A stretch of 64,000 nt of DNA from MWH-TA3 sp044353905 (GCA_044353905.1 JBILBA010000005.1:5020-69019); one strand, 5' to 3'. Positions 52,226-60,833 are shown, counted from the stretch's first letter. Program-made: numbers and translations. The notes: a model not told the origin generated them from the letters alone.

Positions 52226-53233
52226 ATGGCATTGTCCCCCATCATGCTAACCGCGTGGGCGGTTGCAGAGATCCCGTCTCTCGAAATCGACGGCTATCGG
52301 GACTCCTCGACCGCCGAGTTTGATCGCGTGACGTGCCGAACCGCGGACGATCGCGTGATCTCGATTTCATCACCCCTCACCGCACCCGCCGCGGACCTGC
52401 AGAACGCAGAACACCGTGTCGGACAACTTCTCGGAGCGGGAGTGCGTGAGCGGTTGCCATTCGGAGTCCCCCACACTCTCGCCGCGGGCACCCATGACTC
52501 GAGACGGATTGTCGTTACCGAAGAGACGAGCGGGACGCCGCTATCGAGCCTGAAAGACGCACGTGTCGCGATTCCCTCGCTTGCCTCGGCAATCGCGGCA
52601 ATCCACAGCCTTCCCGCGTCGATTGTCACGCGGAACATCATCCCCGCCACGACCTCACTGGACAGCCTGCGTGACGCTGCCGGCATCATCGACCGAGCGC
52701 ACCAAACGACCAAGGTTCCTAGCGCTCTCCTCGATCGCTGGGATGCAGCAATCGAGGATGCCGGCATGTGGCAGTTCACACCCACCATCACGCATGGAAA
52801 CCTGGATTTCGATGCAGTCCTCGTTGACGGAGCAACAGTGTCAGGGGTCATTAATTGGGCTGGCGCTCGAGTGGCCGACCCCGCCGACGACCTGTGGCGG
52901 GTGTTCGCTCGGTTCAGCGCAGATGACGCAGCGGAATTCATGAGCATTTATGCAGCCGAACGACCGACCAACGACAGGCGCCTCGCACATCGTGCGCGTT
53001 TCGCCTCGGAACTTGATGTCGCACGCTGGCTCATTCACGGTACCGATTCGAACGATGATGGGATTGTCGCCGACGCGGTCGTCATGTTGAACGACCTCCT
53101 CACCGCGGTGACGGACAATTCCGCGACTGATCTCGGTGCACCGCCGAAATCACCAACCACGCTGGTTTTCGGCGAAAGCCCCGCGCCAACGGCAGCCGTG
53201 CAACCCGAAGAACCGACGACCGATGGATTATGA
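52226..53233 (+). CDS. Aminoglycoside/macrolide-phosphotransferase-fold protein, probable pseudokinase
   Basis: A 335-residue APH-fold protein. The catalytic loop reads ITHGNLDFDAVL (near 188), with Asn where kinases have the catalytic Asp of HGD, and the metal-binding loop reads VSGVINWAGARVADPADDL (near 208), with Asn for the usual Asp of IDW. Losing both suggests it no longer phosphorylates. TAAAGT lies six bases before the ATG. The last three codons and stop are supplied by the inserted tRNA-containing segment; without it the frame would end EEPTTEPL and stop at TAA. Confidence 0.8.
   Translation: MALSPIMLTAWAVAEIPSLEIDGYRDSSTAEFDRVTCRTADDRVISISSPLTAPAADLQNAEHRVGQLLGAGVRERLPFGVPHTLAAGTHDSRRIVVTEETSGTPLSSLKDARVAIPSLASAIAAIHSLPASIVTRNIIPATTSLDSLRDAAGIIDRAHQTTKVPSALLDRWDAAIEDAGMWQFTPTITHGNLDFDAVLVDGATVSGVINWAGARVADPADDLWRVFARFSADDAAEFMSIYAAERPTNDRRLAHRARFASELDVARWLIHGTDSNDDGIVADAVVMLNDLLTAVTDNSATDLGAPPKSPTTLVFGESPAPTAAVQPEEPTTDGL
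53210..53223 (-). repeat. 14-bp direct repeat, left (candidate attL core)
   Basis: Plus-strand GAACCGACGACCGA, identical to 54376-54389. It corresponds to the variable loop and 5' part of a T-arm (TCGGTCGTCGGTTC on the minus strand) and also encodes part of the EEPTT tail of the kinase-like protein. Confidence 0.75.
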
Positions 53234-53266
53234 GTCCGATGCTCTGACCAACTGAGCTACCGCCCG
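53225..53266 (-). pseudogene. tRNA-Met (CAT) 5' half
   Basis: On the minus strand: acceptor strand CGGGCGG, TA, D-arm GCTCAGTTGGTCAGAGC, then anticodon loop CTCATAA with anticodon CAT and TCC. The anticodon stem is not properly closed (TCGGA against TCCAT), and the T-arm continues into protein-coding sequence after the 14-base core. It is therefore a broken elongator tRNA-Met. Confidence 0.75.
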
Positions 53267-53388
53267 TTTTGGTCGATGGGGCCAAGGTGTTGTGGGTTGT
53301 TTGGTTGGCCGATGATGATGGCTGGATCAATGTGTTTGGCTTTAGCAAGCTTTCTACTTGCTGATTCCAAGTCGGTTACTTTGCCCAT
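53257..53388 (-). CDS. Short 43-residue frame ending inside the tRNA fragment
   Basis: ATG at 53386-53388; the frame starts MGKVTDLESASRKLAKAKHI and ends LGPIDQNGR with a TAG formed by the tRNA bases CGG-TAG. No ribosome site is evident; TAATCT lies nine bases upstream. Amino acid usage looks protein-like (hydrophobic/basic alternation), but I recognise no family and it may be the truncated start of a longer donor gene. Confidence 0.3.
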   Translation of the reverse strand: MGKVTDLESASRKLAKAKHIDPAIIIGQPNNPQHLGPIDQNGR

Positions 53389-53459
53389 AATGACTTCAGA
53401 TTAACTTAAGGCCAGGTCTGGCGCCGTGCTGGATCACTTAGTGCTGGCAACAGTTGAAA

Positions 53460-54152
53460 CTATTTTGGAAAACTATGGAAAGCCGCGTAAGCAACTGCGG
53501 ATACATATCCACCAACAATTAACCAAAGCCCAATACCGCTATTGAATTGCTTAGCTGGCGTTCTGCGAGCTAATTGATAAACGTTAAAGCTCAAATGCGG
53601 CGCGAAAACTAACCAGGCAAGCCCCATCAATATCGGGCTTGCCCCAAGGGCAGAAACACTAAACACCGGGATGGTGATTACCAAAACTAGCCAACTCAAT
53701 GCCACGTACCAGTCATAAGTTGTCTTTGGTCGCAACTTCCATGGCGCTCCATAAGTCTTGGCGGCAACACCGGAATGAAATGCGATCCAGATAAACGAGG
53801 ACACAAAGAAGACTCGAGGCACGATGTCAAGAGCTAGCAAGCCACCTGGTTGACCGTGTTCCATGTGATATGCGTAGTGAATCCAAATGTAGCCAAAAGC
53901 CATTGGCCAAGCGATGATTCTGTTTAGGTTTAATAGCGCTCCCCAGCGCCCTTTGATTCCGGTTCCCAGCAAAAACCCCAAGAACATTGCGGAGGCAACG
54001 CCTCCAAGTACCACGGCTTCAGTTAAGTTCTTGTGAGAGTGGATGGGCTCACCAAGTGAGTATGCCCAAGCGCCAGAAGCAATTGTGAGAATCACCAAGC
54101 TGTAGGTGAGGAGCGTGTTTTTACTGATTGAAGACTTAACCCGAGAAGTCAT
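53460..54152 (-). CDS. Predicted multi-pass membrane protein carried by the insert
   Basis: A 230-residue protein with about six or seven hydrophobic segments: LLTYSLVILTIASGAWAYSL, AVVLGGVASAMFLGFLLGTG, IIAWPMAFGYIWIHYAYHME, FFVSSFIWIAFHSGVAAKTY, WLVLVITIPVFSVSALGASP, LMGLAWLVFAPHLSFNVYQL and GLWLIVGGYVSAVAYAAF. His/Tyr residues cluster in WIHYAYHMEHG. I recognise no family. TAGAAT lies six bases before the ATG, so it is expressible as a leaderless mRNA in this host or its donor. Codon choice is A/T-richer than in neighbours, consistent with transfer. Confidence 0.75.
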   Translation of the reverse strand: MTSRVKSSISKNTLLTYSLVILTIASGAWAYSLGEPIHSHKNLTEAVVLGGVASAMFLGFLLGTGIKGRWGALLNLNRIIAWPMAFGYIWIHYAYHMEHGQPGGLLALDIVPRVFFVSSFIWIAFHSGVAAKTYGAPWKLRPKTTYDWYVALSWLVLVITIPVFSVSALGASPILMGLAWLVFAPHLSFNVYQLARRTPAKQFNSGIGLWLIVGGYVSAVAYAAFHSFPK

Positions 54153-54269
54153 AAGTAGATTCTACCTTAAGTGGTTTTTCATATTTAGCGGGCTGGGTTG
54201 GTGCGAAGGTGATTTGGGAAAAGGTACTTGGGTTTGTTGAGACCTTAGGTACTTAATCCGGAAGAAGGA

Positions 54270-54290
54270 TGTTGACATTTTGTTGACATT
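54270..54290. repeat. Tandem 10-bp direct repeats TGTTGACATT (11-bp period)
   Basis: TGTTGACATT occurs at 54270-54279 and 54281-54290, about 85-105 bases from the 14-base core. Two short direct repeats one helical turn apart near an att core are the usual form of tyrosine-integrase arm-type sites. Confidence 0.55.
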
Positions 54291-54355
54291 AAGTCGAACT
54301 GTCTCAAGCCCGAAGCAACTTGATTCACTTAAACCCATTTAAATATGGGAATTAT

Positions 54356-54389
54356 TGGTGGGCCGTGTCGGACTTGAACCGACGACCGA
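54356..54389 (-). pseudogene. tRNA 3' half with CCA
   Basis: On the minus strand the T-arm GTCGG-TTCAAGT-CCGAC is perfect, followed by acceptor strand ACGGCCC, A73 and CCA. The upstream bases are the end of the kinase/adnB region, not a tRNA 5' half. ACGGCCC would need GGGCCGT as partner, which differs from the CGGGCGG of the 5' half at 53266, so the two halves come from different tRNA genes. Confidence 0.75.
54376..54389 (-). repeat. 14-bp direct repeat, right (candidate attR core)
   Basis: Second copy of GAACCGACGACCGA. To its right the chromosome reads ACCCCTGTAACTAG, which would continue the kinase-like frame to a TAA stop. Confidence 0.75.
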
Positions 54390-54399
54390 ACCCCTGTAA

Positions 54400-57300
54400 C
54401 TAGTCGATCGGGGGAAGTGCGTCGAGGCGAGCGAGCCGCTCGGGCTCGACTGACCATTCCCAATCGTGAGCGATGTAATACAACACCGCGTCAACCTCGG
54501 TCACGTCGATTGACAACAACGCGGCGAGTGCGCGGCGGTACAACACCAACTGCATCGCCTTGGCATCCTTTTCCGCCTCGGAAGGTTTCGCTCCGGTCTT
54601 CCAATCGACAACAACCCAACGACCGTCGATTCGATACACCGCGTCGATCTTGCACACCACGATGTGTTTGCCCTGGGGAAGCAAGATTTCCAGTTCGGTG
54701 TGCTCGGGTTTCAGTCCCGGCCATCGCGACGCGAGGTAGGCGTCTTTCAGCTTTCGCATTCCGTCATCGGAATCGGGAAGGTCGTTCGCTTCATCCCATC
54801 CGTCAACGAAGTCGTCATCGACGGCACCGCGTTCAATCCACAAGTGCACCTCGGTTCCCAGCCGCGCGGCCCGGTAGGGGCGTGTGGGAACAGGACGCCG
54901 GTTGCCTTCGCGGACTTTGGCAAGGTCCATCGACCACTCGGCATAGCGTGATGCGGGAATTCGCACAGGAATGTCCGCAGCGCCGAGGGTTTCGTGTGCG
55001 AGAAGTTGCTCGATGGCACGAGCATCGGCGGGGTCGACCGAATCCGTTGAGGACTCGATGGCGTGTGCTGCGGCGTCGTACGCGGCGCGATGCTTCGCTC
55101 GGCCGAGCGGGTCACGCGGGGGCCACTCGACCGCGATTCCGTCGCCGTCGGGGTTGGATTCCGGAACCGGATCGATGATCGCCTTGTCCAATAGCCCCGC
55201 GGCGTGAAGTTCGTCCCAATAAGTGCTCGGAATCTTGGCCGTCTTGGCTTTGCCCTCGAAATGCGCACCTGAGATCCAGAGGTGGTGACGCGCGCGCGTC
55301 ACTCCGACGTACATGAGTCGTCGTTCTTCGGGAAGGATCAATTTGGTTTTGAGTCGAAGCGTGTAGGCGTCGGACTCGGTGAGGAGCTCGTCGATAGTGG
55401 TCGCCGTCTCCCAGTTGAATTCGGGTAGGTACTTGCGGTCGCTGCGGAATTTTCGAGGCAGTGCACCGAGTTGCAACCACCCCATCTCGTTGGCCGCTGT
55501 GGACTTGTCCCCGCGAAGACTCCCGTTGGCGGGAATGGGTGGTTGTGTCCAACGCGGCAAGGCGACAACATCCCATTCGAGTCCCTTGGACGAGTGAACG
55601 GTCAGCACCTGGACGACTCCGGGTTCCGGTTCGTCGGTTCGCGGTGTCATCCGTTCGCGCTTTTCCACCTCGAAAAGCCAGCTGACAAAACCGCGAAGCG
55701 AATGATCGGACGGAATTGCGAGATACGAGTGGACAAGATCGTCGAAGGCTTCGCGATAGGCGGCCGGTGAATGATGAAGTGACGCAGCGCCTTCGATATC
55801 GAGCTGAAGGGCGGTGGCGGTGAGATTGACCATGTCGGGGATCGAGACGTCGACGTGCGACCGCAGGTCATGGAAGAACTCGGCGGCGTTGACGAGCCGT
55901 TCCCAACCCTCGTCACTGAACGAGACTCGCTTGTCGTACTCAGCGTCCGTCTCGACGATGTCGCGCGCGGTGTATCGAAGCGAATCGAGTGCGTCCACGA
56001 GCGAGTCGGCTTCGTCCTCGACGAGCGAACTGCCGAGTCGGGCGCGTTGGTCTTTTGTCGTATACGACTTCGCCACGTTACGCGCGTGGTTGTGAAGCGA
56101 CCAGAGGTCGTTGACCGATACTTGCCAGCGTGCTCCGCCGAGAAGGCGAACAAGTCGCGCGCCTTTGCCCGGGTCCGCAACGACCGAAAGTCCGCAGTAC
56201 AAATCCGCGATGAATGGGTTGCCCAAAATGCCGGCCACACCCAAGAGGCGATACGGGACATTGTTGTCGTCAAATGCGCGAAGAAACGTGTCGAGATGCG
56301 TGCGGGTTTGAATGAGCATTGCCATTGTTGGTGGCAAGTCGGATGCTTTTCGTCCCGACGTGGCCGGGTCGAGGTGTCGCTGGAACCACTTCGCCAGGCG
56401 ATCTGCTTCGACTGACGTGCTCGCGGCGAAGGTGCCCTCGATGTCAAATCCAGACGCGCCAGGGAACGAGTTCAGTCGATCGACGTCCAGGGGGTTTTGT
56501 TCGGTGCGATTGTCGAGAATGACGTTCGCCGCCGCCAGGATTGAGGTTCCGTTTCGCCACGAGGTGACGAGCGGTCGATGTGTGCGCTCACCTTCGGCAA
56601 CTCGGAAGTCATCGTGGAACGACGCCACGTTCGCGGGGCTCGCACCGCGCCAACCATAAATCGATTGATTCGGATCGCCGACGGCCGTGACGCGCTCGGG
56701 ACCGAAGAGTTCTGAAAACAAACTTGTCTGCGAAAACGACGTGTCCTGGTATTCGTCGAGGATGACGACCTTGAAGCGGTCGCGGTACGACTGAGCGACA
56801 CTCGGGAACTGCTGGATGATGCGACGAGCAAAAGTTACTTGATCCGAGAATTCGACCACGCCTCGGCGCTGTTTTTCGAGGATGAACCCCCGAGCGAGGG
56901 GAAGCAATACCTCCAGCGCACCGACAGCGTTCAACTTCGCTCGGAACTTTTCGGTGTCGAGCGTTGACTTTCCGGGTAGTTCGCGACGCTCCGCAACCGC
57001 GCGCGCGTAGGTGATGACCTCGTCGTCATTCGTGACGTCGAATTCACCCAGTTCCGCCGCCAGTCGAATGACCGCATCGATCACGGCATCGAGTGAAAAG
57101 TCGTACTCGCCAAGGCGGGGATCGGTGCACGCGGTCACAACCTCGCGGGCAATCGCATACGCCGTCGCGTCGGTGATCACGGGCGAATCGGAGTCCCACC
57201 CGATTCGAGCGGCGTGCTCGGCAAAGATTTCCGAGGCGAAAGCGTTGTAGGTGGACACGGTCGGTGTCGCAAACCCGTGGTCGTCGTCGGACAGGTGGTC

Positions 57301-57615
57301 GATGTTGACGCCCAGTGCCGCAAACTCGGCGCGACGGCTTCGAAGGAGCGTGATTCGTCGTCGGAACCGCTCCGCAAGTTCACGGGCCGCCTTTCGGGTG
57401 AAGGTCAACCCGAGAACTTCCTCCGGCCGAATCCCCCGGGTCGCGACGAGCCACAGCGCGCGCAGCGACATGGTTTCTGTCTTGCCACTTCCAGCGCCCG
57501 CCAGGACAAGGTGGATGCCCTCGGGGCTCATGTCGATGACGTCGGCTTGTTCTGGAACGGGTTCGAACCCGAGTCCGAGGAGTTTGTCCAACATGCGGGG
57601 ATCGAGATTATTCAT
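54400..57615 (-). CDS. adnB: DNA helicase-nuclease AdnB
   Basis: A 1071-residue UvrD-like helicase with a C-terminal RecB-family nuclease. Walker A is LVLAGAGSGKTETMS (near 35), Walker B VVILDEYQDTSFSQ, motif III AVGDPNQSIYGWRG, motif V TVHSSKGLEWDVV, motif VI RRLMYVGVTRAR. The nuclease motif near 990 has CKIDAVYRIDGRWVVVDWKT, then AMQLVLYRRAL. AdnAB resects double-strand breaks in Actinobacteria; AdnB is its main motor (homologue Rv3201c). It overlaps adnA by eight bases. Confidence 0.95.
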   Translation of the reverse strand: MNNLDPRMLDKLLGLGFEPVPEQADVIDMSPEGIHLVLAGAGSGKTETMSLRALWLVATRGIRPEEVLGLTFTRKAARELAERFRRRITLLRSRRAEFAALGVNIDHLSDDDHGFATPTVSTYNAFASEIFAEHAARIGWDSDSPVITDATAYAIAREVVTACTDPRLGEYDFSLDAVIDAVIRLAAELGEFDVTNDDEVITYARAVAERRELPGKSTLDTEKFRAKLNAVGALEVLLPLARGFILEKQRRGVVEFSDQVTFARRIIQQFPSVAQSYRDRFKVVILDEYQDTSFSQTSLFSELFGPERVTAVGDPNQSIYGWRGASPANVASFHDDFRVAEGERTHRPLVTSWRNGTSILAAANVILDNRTEQNPLDVDRLNSFPGASGFDIEGTFAASTSVEADRLAKWFQRHLDPATSGRKASDLPPTMAMLIQTRTHLDTFLRAFDDNNVPYRLLGVAGILGNPFIADLYCGLSVVADPGKGARLVRLLGGARWQVSVNDLWSLHNHARNVAKSYTTKDQRARLGSSLVEDEADSLVDALDSLRYTARDIVETDAEYDKRVSFSDEGWERLVNAAEFFHDLRSHVDVSIPDMVNLTATALQLDIEGAASLHHSPAAYREAFDDLVHSYLAIPSDHSLRGFVSWLFEVEKRERMTPRTDEPEPGVVQVLTVHSSKGLEWDVVALPRWTQPPIPANGSLRGDKSTAANEMGWLQLGALPRKFRSDRKYLPEFNWETATTIDELLTESDAYTLRLKTKLILPEERRLMYVGVTRARHHLWISGAHFEGKAKTAKIPSTYWDELHAAGLLDKAIIDPVPESNPDGDGIAVEWPPRDPLGRAKHRAAYDAAAHAIESSTDSVDPADARAIEQLLAHETLGAADIPVRIPASRYAEWSMDLAKVREGNRRPVPTRPYRAARLGTEVHLWIERGAVDDDFVDGWDEANDLPDSDDGMRKLKDAYLASRWPGLKPEHTELEILLPQGKHIVVCKIDAVYRIDGRWVVVDWKTGAKPSEAEKDAKAMQLVLYRRALAALLSIDVTEVDAVLYYIAHDWEWSVEPERLARLDALPPID

Positions 57616-60600
57616 CAGAGCTCACCTCCGGGATTCGGACCCATGTGGTTTCGAGGTCGCGAACACCCGAATACTCGGGCGCGGTTTCGGGTCCGGTGAA
57701 CCGTTCGGAATGCATCGCCACGCCCATGGCGATGACCGTGGTGGTGAAATCGTCGAGCGCGGCGGCATCCATCGCCGACTGGGTGCGAACGGTGTACAAC
57801 GAGTTCTTGTTGGCAACGCGGGGGTACAGCAGTCCGGCCGAGTGAAGTTTGGTTGCTTCGGCCACGGCGTCACCCAGCGCCTTGTGGCTGAAGGCGAGTT
57901 GGTAGGCCTTCAGTTGCAAATGAGCTTCAGTGGCTTTGACCGATTGTGGCGTTTTCGCCGTCTTGACATCGATGATGGACACCGATCCGTCCGAATGTTG
58001 CTCAACTCGGTCGATTGTTCCCCCCACCACGATGTCAAGGCCGCCCTTCGCGTTCGTGGTGAGAGTGACGGTGGTGAATTTTTCGCTGTCCAGAACCCGC
58101 CTGCCATCGAGCGCCACGTCGCGAACGTAATCCGCGAGCGCATCAATCATGGACCGCGTCGTCGCGAGCCATTGCATGCGAAGCCAGGGCGCGTCGAAGT
58201 TGACTTCGTTCCACTTTTCTTCGACAGCGGCCCACATCTCGTCGCGAGTGCCATCGGGGGCAACTTCGATTGCGCGGTGAACGAGGGTGCCGATCGCTGC
58301 GCTCAACCCGGATGCGCCGCCGGCCACGCTGGAAACGAACCAGTCGAGCGCGGATTTTTCGAAGGTGTCCAGGTTGGATGGCGACACGGGCACGTGAGTA
58401 CCCGAGAACAATTCGATCGGGGTCGTTTGGCGATACCCGATCCAGGTGTCGGGATGAGCGCCCGCAACCCCTCGATTCGCCAGTTCACGGAGAGCCGCGG
58501 CGCATCGTGCCCGTTCGGCCGCCGAGGTGGTCGATGACAGGAGCAGGTGTCGGAGGCGCCCGACCATGTCCCCGATGCTGGCGTCGATGTTTTCGGGGAC
58601 GAACACCCCGCCGCGGGCATTTGCTGCGGGAATCGCGCGAGAAAGGTCATCACCTGCGGATTTTTCGCCGGCGACCATTCGAAACAATCCGCTCGGCGTT
58701 TCGTCTTCTGATTGAATCGCGGTGACCAGCATTCGATGCCGCGCCCGCGACATCGCGACGAGGAACAATCGCACCTCATCAAAAATCACGTCGCGCCGGT
58801 GATCCACCGTTCGCTGGTCGATTCCCGCGTGAACCAACGCGAGTTCGTTGGCTTTGAGCAGCGCGCTGCGGGCACGCGTGTTGGGCCACACGCCGTCGTT
58901 CAGTCCCGCGACCACGACAACGTCGAACTCGCGACCGACCGTCGCCGACGGCGTGCACACCAGAACCGAGCCAGAAGTCGCGCGGGGCGTGAGTGAGTCG
59001 TTGGGCACGGTTTGCCCGAGCACGCGGTCGAGGAAGACATCGGCGGATTCCGTCGGAACGTTCTCGAGCGACGTCGCAGCGACACCGAACAGCGTCATGA
59101 TCGCATCAAGCGATTCGTGTGCCTTGACCGCGGCGGGCCCGGTGCCGAGTGTCGCCGTCGCCCACGACTTTGCCCGATCGCTGCGTGCCCAGACGGCCCA
59201 CAGAAGTTCGTCGATCTGCCGATCGGCCACGAGCCGGAGCGCCCGTAACGTGTCGACAATCCAGCGCACGCCGGGGGCAGCGAATTTCACCTCGGTTTCG
59301 AATGTTCCGAGTTCCGTGAGCGCCTCGAGCATGAGGTCATCCGCGAGCCGATTTCCGCCCGACGCAATTTCGGCCTTACGGAGGTTTCGCCGGAACCGCC
59401 GCAGATCGAGAGTTGTCAGTCGACCGAATGGGCCGAGCAGTAATTCCTGCGCGAGTTCGGCGGTCAACGGTTCGCGCCCAATTCCGATGCTGATGAGGTT
59501 GAGGAGGGACCAAACTGCCGGGTGGTCGCGAAGGGGCGAACCCGTCGTTTCGGAGAAAGTGGGAATTGACATCGAATTGAGGTGGGTCACCATCGATTCG
59601 GCCATCGACCCGCTCCGGACGATGACGGCGATGTCACCGTAGGAGGTCCCGCGCGCAACTGCGTCGCGGATATAGCGGGACACGACGTCACGTTCGTGCG
59701 CCGGCGAGGCTGCGGTCGCGCTGAGCAAATCGAAACCCGGAAGAGATCGAGCGACGGTTGGTTCGGGGGCGCTGGGGTACGCACGACGAATTTCCGGCAC
59801 ACCACCGCCGATCGTTGATGCGATTGAACCGAGGAGAGAGGGCATGACGCCGCCTTGACGATGAATCGTCGTGAGGGCGTGGGTGGAACCCCACGTGACA
59901 TCAGCGTCGTCCAGGAATGTGACGTGACCGCCACGGAACCCCGAGGTCGCGACGTCCGGGTCTCCGGCGGCGATGACCGGGCCGCGATGTTTCGCCCAGG
60001 AAATCACAAACCGCCATTGTGATGGAGTGAGGTCGTGCGCATCGTCAACCACAAGCGCCATGCGCGGCGCGTCGGACGCCGTTGATTCAACGATGTTCCG
60101 AGCGCGGTCAACCAGTTCGGCAGGGTCGACCTGGCCGGCGCGCGAGCGCGCGACAAGGCGTCGGTAGGTCGTGAAAAAGTTCGCCGCAGCAGCCCATCCC
60201 GCGTAGGGGCTTTCCGAGTCGTCCGAACGCGTCGATGCGAGTTCTGCCGTGGCCGCGAGGTTCGCGAGCGCCGCGAATGGAGCATCGCTGGATTCGTCGA
60301 CCAGCCCGAGGTCGCGGCTGCGTGATAAGAGATCGCGAAGTTGGGTGCGGAATTCGCGAAGGCGACGAACGTCGGCGTTGAGCGACGCAGGCCAGTACCC
60401 GTCCGTGCCGTCAGCGATTTCTCCGTCGAGAAGTGCCTTGATGTCAGAGTCTTGTTCTCCGCCGGACATGAGTCGAGCGGTGAAACCGTTGCCCTGTTCT
60501 GCGCTGACGATTTCGAAGGCGAGCGACGAAACGCTGCGTGCGAGGGGGCCGCGGGTGGCCACACCGACCCGAAGCGCGACGAGGTCTCGAAGGCGCGTCG

Positions 60601-60787
60601 CCGCTTGGCGGGACGGTGTGAGGATTCGGACCGCGGATTCACCATCCCGCGCGATGAGGGCCGCGACGATTTCGGTGACCACCGTTGTCTTGCCGGAACC
60701 CGGCGCTCCGACGATGCGGAAATGGACACCCGACGCCGCAGCGGAAACGGCTGCGCGTTGGGATTCATCCATTTCGAAAGTTGTCAT
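57608..60787 (-). CDS. adnA: DNA helicase-nuclease AdnA
   Basis: A 1059-residue partner of AdnB. Walker A is VGAPGSGKTTVVTE (near 30) and motif II region MALVVDDAHDLTPSQW has a degenerate DDAH in place of DExx, as expected for the weaker motor. The C-terminal nuclease has GGTIDRVEQHSDGSVSIIDV followed by KTAK (near 935), then HLQLKAYQLAF. The pair acts in end resection for recombination repair (homologue Rv3202c). TACAGT lies seven bases before the ATG, a probable leaderless promoter. Confidence 0.95.
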   Translation of the reverse strand: MTTFEMDESQRAAVSAAASGVHFRIVGAPGSGKTTVVTEIVAALIARDGESAVRILTPSRQAATRLRDLVALRVGVATRGPLARSVSSLAFEIVSAEQGNGFTARLMSGGEQDSDIKALLDGEIADGTDGYWPASLNADVRRLREFRTQLRDLLSRSRDLGLVDESSDAPFAALANLAATAELASTRSDDSESPYAGWAAAANFFTTYRRLVARSRAGQVDPAELVDRARNIVESTASDAPRMALVVDDAHDLTPSQWRFVISWAKHRGPVIAAGDPDVATSGFRGGHVTFLDDADVTWGSTHALTTIHRQGGVMPSLLGSIASTIGGGVPEIRRAYPSAPEPTVARSLPGFDLLSATAASPAHERDVVSRYIRDAVARGTSYGDIAVIVRSGSMAESMVTHLNSMSIPTFSETTGSPLRDHPAVWSLLNLISIGIGREPLTAELAQELLLGPFGRLTTLDLRRFRRNLRKAEIASGGNRLADDLMLEALTELGTFETEVKFAAPGVRWIVDTLRALRLVADRQIDELLWAVWARSDRAKSWATATLGTGPAAVKAHESLDAIMTLFGVAATSLENVPTESADVFLDRVLGQTVPNDSLTPRATSGSVLVCTPSATVGREFDVVVVAGLNDGVWPNTRARSALLKANELALVHAGIDQRTVDHRRDVIFDEVRLFLVAMSRARHRMLVTAIQSEDETPSGLFRMVAGEKSAGDDLSRAIPAANARGGVFVPENIDASIGDMVGRLRHLLLSSTTSAAERARCAAALRELANRGVAGAHPDTWIGYRQTTPIELFSGTHVPVSPSNLDTFEKSALDWFVSSVAGGASGLSAAIGTLVHRAIEVAPDGTRDEMWAAVEEKWNEVNFDAPWLRMQWLATTRSMIDALADYVRDVALDGRRVLDSEKFTTVTLTTNAKGGLDIVVGGTIDRVEQHSDGSVSIIDVKTAKTPQSVKATEAHLQLKAYQLAFSHKALGDAVAEATKLHSAGLLYPRVANKNSLYTVRTQSAMDAAALDDFTTTVIAMGVAMHSERFTGPETAPEYSGVRDLETTWVRIPEVSSDE

Positions 60788-60833
60788 TGACTCGACTGTA
60801 CAACTGAGCTCTGACGCCTATTAGCCTTGAGGC

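Larger units (their letters stand above)
53210..54389. mobile_element. Integrase-less one-gene insert flanked by 14-bp direct repeats within tRNA halves
   Basis: The 14-base sequence GAACCGACGACCGA occurs at 53210-53223 and 54376-54389, 1166 bases apart and in the same orientation. It is a tRNA T-arm segment. On the minus strand the right end continues into a tRNA 3' half (to CCA at 54356) and the left end is preceded by a tRNA 5' half (from 53266). The interior is less GC-rich than its surroundings (24 G+C in the 60 bases at 53461-53520 by my count). It holds one 230-residue membrane-protein gene, a 43-codon frame and tandem TGTTGACATT repeats. Removing one repeat and the interior restores a natural convergent end of the kinase-like and adnB genes. 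Confidence 0.65.

Noticed and set aside
53210..53266. Functional tRNA-Met gene at the end of the kinase-like gene
   Set aside because: The anticodon stem is mismatched, the T-arm runs into coding sequence and no matching acceptor 3' strand follows.
53100..53348. 82-codon minus-strand frame spanning the tRNA 5' half
   Set aside because: It crosses the kinase-like gene, the repeat and the tRNA fragment in a different phase from the more protein-like 43-codon frame.
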